A stretch of 10,340 nucleotides of DNA from Clostridia bacterium. GTDB lineage: Bacteria; Bacillota_A; Clostridia; Christensenellales; Aristaeellaceae. How positions within the stretch are numbered: position 1 is the stretch's first letter; each line of letters starts with the position of its first letter. The stretch is taken from NCBI GenBank assembly GCA_900754775.1, contig CAAEDZ010000322.1, positions 1-10,340 of the forward strand, in the 5' to 3' direction. The notes below the pieces were generated by a model. That model was not told the DNA's origin. It made no database searches and saw nothing but the letters and a program-made list of their open reading frames with translations. Of the stretch, positions 5,655 to 10,340 are shown piece by piece. A program made the translations under genes and the position numbers.

Positions 5655-6644
5655 TTGACACTCACCCCATCCATCCGCGTCCCCCTCACGGGGATGGACG
5701 CGTATCTTTCCATTTTTGGAGCCAACGGCCGCAACCTTTCCCTTCTGGAGGGCGAGCTGGGCGTGACGCTCGCGGTGCGAGGGTCCGACCTGGAAATCAG
5801 CGGCGGGGAGGAGGACGCGGCCCTGGCCGCGCGGGTGGTGGACAAGCTGACGGACCTGAGCGCCCGCGGCGCGCAGATCGACCGCACCACGCTGCGCTAC
5901 GCCGCGAAGCTGGCGCGTCGGGATGAGCTGGACCGGCTGGACGACATTGCCTTTGAGGTGGTGGCCATCACCCACCGGGGCCGCCCCGTGCGCTGCAAGA
6001 CGCTGGGGCAGTACGACTACGTCAGGGCCATCCGCGGGCACGAGCTGACCTTTGCCGTGGGCCCGGCGGGCACGGGCAAGACGTATCTGGCCATGGCGCT
6101 GGCCGTGGTGGCGCTGCGCAACAAGGAGATCGAGCGCATCGTGCTCACGCGCCCCGCGGTGGAGGCGGGCGAGAAGCTGGGCTTTCTGCCCGGCGATCTG
6201 AGCCAGAAGGTGGACCCCTACCTGCGCCCCCTCTACGACGCGCTGTACGACATGATGGGCGCGGAGAGCTACCAGCGCCTGCAGGAGCGCGGCGTGCTGG
6301 AGGTGGCCCCGCTGGCCTATATGCGCGGGCGCACCCTCTCGGACAGCTTTATCATCCTGGACGAGGCGCAGAACACCACGCCCGAACAGATGAAGATGTT
6401 TCTCACGCGCTTCGGCGCGGGCAGCCGCGTGGTGGTCACCGGCGACGTAACCCAGACCGACCTGCCCCCCGGCAAGCAAAGCGGCCTCACGCAGGCGCTG
6501 GAGGTGCTCCGGGGCATTCCCGAAATCGCCATTGTGACGCTGGACCGCTCCGACGTGGTGCGCCACGACCTGGTGCAGACCGTGGTGCGGGCTTACGAAA
6601 CCTACGAAAGCACGCGAAAGGGTGGAGGCCATGATGCCGGGTAA
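5655..6644 (+). CDS. phoH: PhoH family protein (P-loop ATPase)
   Basis: A 329-residue cytoplasmic PhoH-like NTPase, near the 319 residues of B. subtilis PhoH. The N-terminal region ([23 protein letters not shown] and the following segment) matches the small domain that precedes the ATPase core. Walker A is GPAGTGKT at residues 136-143 and Walker B is IILDEAQN at residues 233-240 with Asp236 and Glu237. [22 protein letters not shown] and [12 protein letters not shown] are further family signatures. PhoH is proposed to act in RNA metabolism and is commonly found next to ybeY, as here. The start is TTG 5655, supported by GGAGG at 5641-5645. The gene begins 16 bases after the yqfD stop and overlaps the next gene by 14 bases. 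The predicted promoter upstream may give it vegetative expression. Confidence 0.94.
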   Translation: MTLTPSIRVPLTGMDAYLSIFGANGRNLSLLEGELGVTLAVRGSDLEISGGEEDAALAARVVDKLTDLSARGAQIDRTTLRYAAKLARRDELDRLDDIAFEVVAITHRGRPVRCKTLGQYDYVRAIRGHELTFAVGPAGTGKTYLAMALAVVALRNKEIERIVLTRPAVEAGEKLGFLPGDLSQKVDPYLRPLYDALYDMMGAESYQRLQERGVLEVAPLAYMRGRTLSDSFIILDEAQNTTPEQMKMFLTRFGAGSRVVVTGDVTQTDLPPGKQSGLTQALEVLRGIPEIAIVTLDRSDVVRHDLVQTVVRAYETYESTRKGGGHDAG

Positions 6645-9360
6645 GCATACCATTCGCAAAAAAAAGCAGCTGAGCTGGGAGGCGGTGGGGCATTCGCTGC
6701 GCTCCCGCACGGCGCAGTGCGTCTATGTGATTCTGGCCGGGGCCGTGATTCTGTGCATCCTGTTCATGGCGGCCATCACGCCCCAGCGGTATGACCTGAA
6801 GGTGGGCGACATCTCCCACACCACCATCACCGCCAGCAAGGACGTGGTGGACGAGATCAGCACCGCGCGCCAGCGCGAGACGGCCGCCAATCAGGTGGAG
6901 CCCAGCTACATCTTCAAGGAGGATGTGGCCGGGCAGGTCATGCAGGATCTGGCCACCGTGCTTGCGCAGGTGAGCGCCGTGCAGCAGTACGGCCGCCGCG
7001 TGCTGGAGCAGTACGCCCCGGGCGACCCCGACAAACAGGCCGAATACGTCTTTGCCGAGGCCGAACTGAACTATGCCCGCTCACTGCTCACCCAGATCAG
7101 TCTGGCGGATTATCAGCTGAGCACGCTGCTGCGCGCCACCGACCAGCAGATGGCCGACCTGAACGAAAACATCACCTCCGCCGTGGAAAACACCCTCAAC
7201 ACCACCATCCGCGAAGGGTATGTCAACGAATCCATTCAGTATTTGCAGCAGATCATCGGCTACAAGACCGACATCGACCTGCTCCAGAACGTCGTCACCC
7301 CCATTTTGCGCAAGGTGATCCGCCCCAACATGGTCATCGATCAGGAAGCCACCGAAAAGCTGCGCGACGAGGCGCGCGCCGCCGTGGAACCGGTCATCTA
7401 CAAGCAGGGACAGAACATCGTCGTCGCCCGCGAGCGCGTGACCGCCAACCAGCTGGAAATGCTGCGCAGCCTGGGCATGCTGGACGACGACAACGTCGAT
7501 ATCATGATGTACGTGGGCGCGGTGCTGCTGGTGGCGCTGAGCATCGCGGTGCTGCTTTTGGCGCTCTACCTCTTTGACCGGGAGACGCTGCAAAGCCCGC
7601 GCCGCCTCATCATTCTGATGCTCATCCAGTGCGTGACGCTGGGGCTGTGCATCCTCGGCCAGCTGATCCACACCTACCTCTCCCCCGCTTTGCTCAGCGC
7701 CATGATGCTTACCGGCCTGCTTTCGGCCAATACGGGCGTCGCGGGCGCCCTGAGCGTGAGCGTGCTGGTCAGCGCGCTCATCGCCGGCGGAGATACCACC
7801 TTCGGCGCCGCCATGGTCAACCTCCTGCTCACCGCCTTCATCAGCGGGCTGCTGGCCGTGGGCATCATCCGCCGCAGGCCCTACCGCCAGCAGGTGCTGC
7901 TCTGCGGCATCCTCACGGCCATCGCCAACATCGTCATCATCCTCACCATCGGGTTTATGACCAATACCTCCATCGCCGACGTGTTCGCAAACGCCCTGTG
8001 GAGCGCCGGCAGCGCGCTGCTGGCCTCGGTGCTGTGCATCGCGCTGGACCCGCTGGTGGAGACCTTCTTCCACCTGGCCACCCCGGCAAAGCTCCTGGAG
8101 CTGAGCAATCCCAACCACCCCCTGCTGCGCCGCCTGCTGATTGAGGCGTCGGGCACGTATCACCACAGCATCATCGTGGCCAATCTGGCCGAGGCCGCCG
8201 CCGAGGCCGTGGGCGGCAACCCCCTGCTGGCCCGCGCGGGCGCGTATTTCCACGACATCGGCAAGCTCAAGCGCCCCCTGTATTTCAAGGAAAACCAGAT
8301 CGGCGACAACCCCCACGAGCACACCAACCCCTACGTGAGCGCCGCCATCGTGACCGCTCACACCCGCGACGGCCTCATCATGGCCCAGCAGTACCGCCTG
8401 CCCCAGGAGATTCAGGACATCATCGTGGAGCACCACGGCGATACGCCGGTCATGTACTTCTATCACAAGGCCCTGCAGGAGGCCGACGGCCAGGCCGTCG
8501 ATATCGCGGATTTCCGCTACGACGGCCGCAGGCCCCAGAGCAAGGAAAGCGCCATCATCATGCTGGCCGATACCGTGGAGGCCGCCGTGCGCAGCATGCA
8601 CGACCCCACCCCCCAGAAGATCCGCGAGTTCATCGCCAAGCTCGTGCGCGGCAAGCTCGACGACGGCCAGCTGGACAACGCGCCGCTGACCCTGCGCGAC
8701 ATCACGCGCATCTGCGAGGCCTTCGCCACGGTACTCAACGGCGTGTTCCATGAGCGCATCGAATATCCGGCCATCAGCCCGGCGGCGGCGGCGCATGTGG
8801 CCGCGCAGGCCCGGCTGACCGATGCCGCCGAAAGCCCCGTCGAGGAGCGCGAGCTGCACCGCATCCAGCCGCAGGAAGCGCAGGAGAGCGGCGACGCAGA
8901 GGGCGCGGGGGCTGGGGCGAACGGCAAGAGCGCGGGCGAGGCGTCCGGCGCGGGTGCGGAGGCTGAGGTTTCCGAGGCGGGTGCGTCCGAGGCGGGCGCT
9001 GAGGCGTCCGGGGCGAGCGCTTCCGGGGCGGGTGCTTCCGGGGCGGACGCGGAGGCGTCCGGGGCGAGCGCTTCCGGCAAGAGCGCGGGCGAGGTTTCCG
9101 GGGCGGGTGCGTCCGAGGCGGGCGCTGAGGCGTCCGGGGCGGGTGCTTCCGGCGCGTCCGGCAGGAGCGCGGGCGAGGTTTCCGGAGCGGGTGCTTCCGG
9201 AGCGGACGCGGAGGCTGCGGCTTCCGGGGCGAGCGCTTCCGGGGCGAACGGCAAGAGCGCGGGCGCGGCATCCGGCGCGGGTGCTTCCGGAGCGGGCGCG
9301 GCATCCGGAGCGGACGACTCCTCCGGCTTCGCCGCTTCCGAAGAGGAGGCGGAGCGATGA
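6631..9360 (+). CDS. pgpH: 7TM-HD cyclic-di-AMP phosphodiesterase (PgpH/YqfF), with a repetitive C-terminal tail
   Basis: A 909-residue membrane HD hydrolase. Family members such as PgpH degrade cyclic di-AMP to pApA. The order is a short basic N terminus, one transmembrane helix (about residues 29-49), an extracellular 7TMR-HDED domain (about 50-290), a seven-helix bundle (about 294-478) and a cytoplasmic HD domain. Metal-binding residues are visible: His511/His512 in TYHHS, His541-Asp542 in HDIGK (541-545), the EHHG pair, and Asp647 in MLADTVEAA. B. subtilis YqfF is about 710 residues; the excess is a low-complexity tail from about residue 758 to 894. ATG 6631 is the chosen start. GTG 6622 and ATG 6634 are alternatives, because AAAGG (6617-6621) and GGAGG (6624-6628) could each serve. 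The gene overlaps the phoH end by 14 bases, and its TGA overlaps the next ATG, which suggests translational coupling. Confidence 0.95.
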   Translation: MMPGKHTIRKKKQLSWEAVGHSLRSRTAQCVYVILAGAVILCILFMAAITPQRYDLKVGDISHTTITASKDVVDEISTARQRETAANQVEPSYIFKEDVAGQVMQDLATVLAQVSAVQQYGRRVLEQYAPGDPDKQAEYVFAEAELNYARSLLTQISLADYQLSTLLRATDQQMADLNENITSAVENTLNTTIREGYVNESIQYLQQIIGYKTDIDLLQNVVTPILRKVIRPNMVIDQEATEKLRDEARAAVEPVIYKQGQNIVVARERVTANQLEMLRSLGMLDDDNVDIMMYVGAVLLVALSIAVLLLALYLFDRETLQSPRRLIILMLIQCVTLGLCILGQLIHTYLSPALLSAMMLTGLLSANTGVAGALSVSVLVSALIAGGDTTFGAAMVNLLLTAFISGLLAVGIIRRRPYRQQVLLCGILTAIANIVIILTIGFMTNTSIADVFANALWSAGSALLASVLCIALDPLVETFFHLATPAKLLELSNPNHPLLRRLLIEASGTYHHSIIVANLAEAAAEAVGGNPLLARAGAYFHDIGKLKRPLYFKENQIGDNPHEHTNPYVSAAIVTAHTRDGLIMAQQYRLPQEIQDIIVEHHGDTPVMYFYHKALQEADGQAVDIADFRYDGRRPQSKESAIIMLADTVEAAVRSMHDPTPQKIREFIAKLVRGKLDDGQLDNAPLTLRDITRICEAFATVLNGVFHERIEYPAISPAAAAHVAAQARLTDAAESPVEERELHRIQPQEAQESGDAEGAGAGANGKSAGEASGAGAEAEVSEAGASEAGAEASGASASGAGASGADAEASGASASGKSAGEVSGAGASEAGAEASGAGASGASGRSAGEVSGAGASGADAEAAASGASASGANGKSAGAASGAGASGAGAASGADDSSGFAASEEEAER
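8902..9312 (+). repeat. Low-complexity Ala/Gly/Ser repeat region encoding the PgpH tail
   Basis: About 137 codons (residues 758-894 of PgpH) are almost entirely Ala, Gly, Ser and some Glu/Asp. G(K/R)SAG followed by an Ala/Val-Ser-Gly-Ala-Gly motif recurs four times, from about 8923, 9076, 9160 and 9250. A stretch of about 51 bases at 8965 is repeated at 9091 with one mismatch, an offset of 126 bases. All units keep the reading frame. Such DNA is prone to length change by slippage or recombination. Confidence 0.9.
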
Positions 9361-10250
9361 AGATCGAATGGGAGCAGCGTGTGCGCGCGGCCGAGAGCGC
9401 GCCGCTTTCGCTGGTAGCGGCGTGCTGCCAGGCAGCGGAGGGCGTGGCGCTGCCGCTGGCGGCGCATGTGGTGGTGACGGACGACGCGGAGATCCGCGCC
9501 CTGAACGCGCGCACGCGCGGCGTGGACCGGGCCACCGACGTGCTCAGCTTTCCCACGGTGAACTACCCGGCGGGCAAAACCGCGCGCGGCTGTGAGAAGC
9601 GGCTGCGCGCCGAGTACGACCCGGAGCTGGGCGCGTGCCTGCTGGGCGACATCGTGATTTCCTACCCGCGCGCACTGGAGCAGGCCGCCGAATACGGCCA
9701 CAGCGCGCGCCGCGAGCTGTGCTACCTGCTGGCCCACGGGCTGTTTCACCTGATGGGCTACGACCATATGGACCCCGACGAGCAAAAGGAGATGCGCGCC
9801 ATGGAAGAAAAGGCCCTTGGCATGGCCGGAATCGCGCGCGGAGAGGGCCCGGCATCTGTGACGGACGCGGAGCTTTTGGCCCTGGCCCGCCTGGCCATGG
9901 AAAACAGCTACTCCCCCTACAGCCACTACGCCGTGGGCGCGGCGCTGCTCAGCGCCGACGGCCGGGTGTTTCAGGGCTGCAACATCGAAAACGCCAGCTT
10001 CGGGCTGACCAACTGCGCCGAGCGCACCGCGCTGTTCAAGGCCGTGAGCGAGGGTGCGCGGGACTTCACCGCCATCGCCATCGCGTCAAACGGCTCCGCG
10101 CCCTACCCCTGCGGCGCATGCCGCCAGGCGCTCAACGAGTTCGCGCCGGGGCTGCGGGTGCTGGTGACCTGGGGCGAGGGCGAGGTGGACGAAACCACTT
10201 TGCCCGCCTTGCTTCCCCACGGCTTCGGGCCCAAGGACCTGCCGGACTGA
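9357..10250 (+). CDS. Fusion of YbeY rRNA-maturation endoribonuclease and cytidine deaminase
   Basis: A 297-residue two-domain protein. Residues 1 to about 155 are YbeY, a zinc endoribonuclease needed for 16S rRNA maturation and ribosome quality control. Its H-x3-H-x5-H zinc motif is HGLFHLMGYDH, with His127, His131 and His137, and TDVLSFP precedes it. After a short linker (about residues 156-166, MAGIARGEGPA), the rest is a homotetrameric-type cytidine deaminase that converts (deoxy)cytidine to (deoxy)uridine. SPYSHYAVGAAL and GCNIENASFGLTNCAERTA give zinc ligand Cys220 and catalytic Glu222, and PCGACRQ gives Cys252 and Cys255. All key residues of both domains are present, so both activities are likely kept. 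The start is ATG 9357, overlapping the previous stop as ATGA, with AGGAGG (9344-9349) seven bases upstream. In B. subtilis ybeY, dgkA and cdd are separate; here dgkA is absent and the ends are joined without any visible frame disturbance. Confidence 0.94.
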   Translation: MKIEWEQRVRAAESAPLSLVAACCQAAEGVALPLAAHVVVTDDAEIRALNARTRGVDRATDVLSFPTVNYPAGKTARGCEKRLRAEYDPELGACLLGDIVISYPRALEQAAEYGHSARRELCYLLAHGLFHLMGYDHMDPDEQKEMRAMEEKALGMAGIARGEGPASVTDAELLALARLAMENSYSPYSHYAVGAALLSADGRVFQGCNIENASFGLTNCAERTALFKAVSEGARDFTAIAIASNGSAPYPCGACRQALNEFAPGLRVLVTWGEGEVDETTLPALLPHGFGPKDLPD

Positions 10251-10251
10251 C
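10167..10251. repeat. 85-base tandem duplication, copy 1 (cdd 3' end)
   Basis: This copy covers the last 28 codons of the fusion gene including its stop (10248-10250). The next 85 bases repeat it with a single difference: T at 10214 corresponds to C at 10299. Confidence 0.95.
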
Positions 10252-10336
10252 ACCTGGGGCGAGGGCGAGGTGGACGAAACCACTTTGCCCGCCTTGCTCC
10301 CCCACGGCTTCGGGCCCAAGGACCTGCCGGACTGAC
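10252..10336. repeat. 85-base tandem duplication, copy 2 (untranslated)
   Basis: This copy lies directly after the stop codon and matches 84 of 85 bases of copy 1. The offset of 85 is not a multiple of three, and the upstream stop prevents translation. The two bases after it (AC) match the start of a further copy, then the sequence diverges. Confidence 0.95.
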
Positions 10337-10340
10337 ACGC

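Noticed and set aside
7081..8859. 592-codon open frame on the - strand
   Set aside because: It is antisense to the HD phosphodiesterase gene and rich in His, Gln, Ala and Val, as expected from reversing GC-biased codons; no domain is recognisable.
8774..9595. Long Arg/Pro-rich frames overlapping the PgpH tail on both strands
   Set aside because: The low-complexity GC-rich repeat lacks stop codons in several frames. Only the frame continuous with the HD domain and coupled to ybeY is credible.
10205..10336. Terminator at the end of the ybeY-cdd gene
   Set aside because: GGGCCC and neighbouring GC-rich bases can pair, but no extended stem with a T tract is present, so transcription probably continues beyond the window.

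Overview
This is a GC-rich, almost fully coding + strand segment that most resembles a spore-forming, probably anaerobic member of the Clostridia (Firmicutes). The evidence is gene content and order. yqfC, yqfD, phoH, the yqfF/pgpH HD-domain gene, ybeY and cdd run in the order known from Bacillus subtilis and its relatives, and YqfC and YqfD are sporulation proteins. The very high GC at third codon positions points to a high-GC gut or environmental Clostridia lineage rather than Bacillus. The exact taxon is an inference I cannot confirm.

Region 1 (1-3623) is the end of a sugar-utilisation operon. It holds a xylulokinase-type FGGY kinase cut by the left window edge, a DUF4867 cupin-like protein of unknown function, and a FucI-like ketose/aldose isomerase. 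It closes with a strong intrinsic terminator. Isomerase plus kinase suggests aldose to ketose to ketose phosphate; the sugar itself cannot be read from the sequence.

Region 2 (3624-4215) is about 590 bases with no credible gene, packed with secondary structure. It has one or two further terminator-like hairpins, three copies of a two-hairpin palindromic repeat (one stem shows two compensatory base-pair changes between copies), a nested hairpin, two more 8-bp inverted repeats, and two short direct-repeat pairs.

Region 3 (4216-10250) is a tightly packed operon: yqfC, yqfD, phoH, pgpH/yqfF, then a single gene fusing YbeY (rRNA-maturation endoribonuclease) to cytidine deaminase. Genes are separated by a few bases or overlap, and yqfC, yqfD and phoH use GTG or TTG starts. 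An AT-rich island in the last codons of yqfD looks like a near-consensus vegetative promoter. It could drive phoH, pgpH and ybeY-cdd independently of the sporulation genes. The diacylglycerol kinase gene dgkA, which sits between ybeY and cdd in B. subtilis, is missing, and the two flanking enzymes are joined. The HD phosphodiesterase carries a long, repetitive Ala/Gly/Ser-rich C-terminal tail not expected in this family.

Region 4 (10167-10340): the last 85 bases of the cdd part, including its stop codon, are repeated in tandem just downstream with one difference.

I did not find a complete new defence or mobile system. The most notable items are the hairpin repeats, the embedded promoter, the YbeY-Cdd fusion, the repetitive PgpH tail, the tandem 3' duplication and the DUF4867-isomerase-kinase set.
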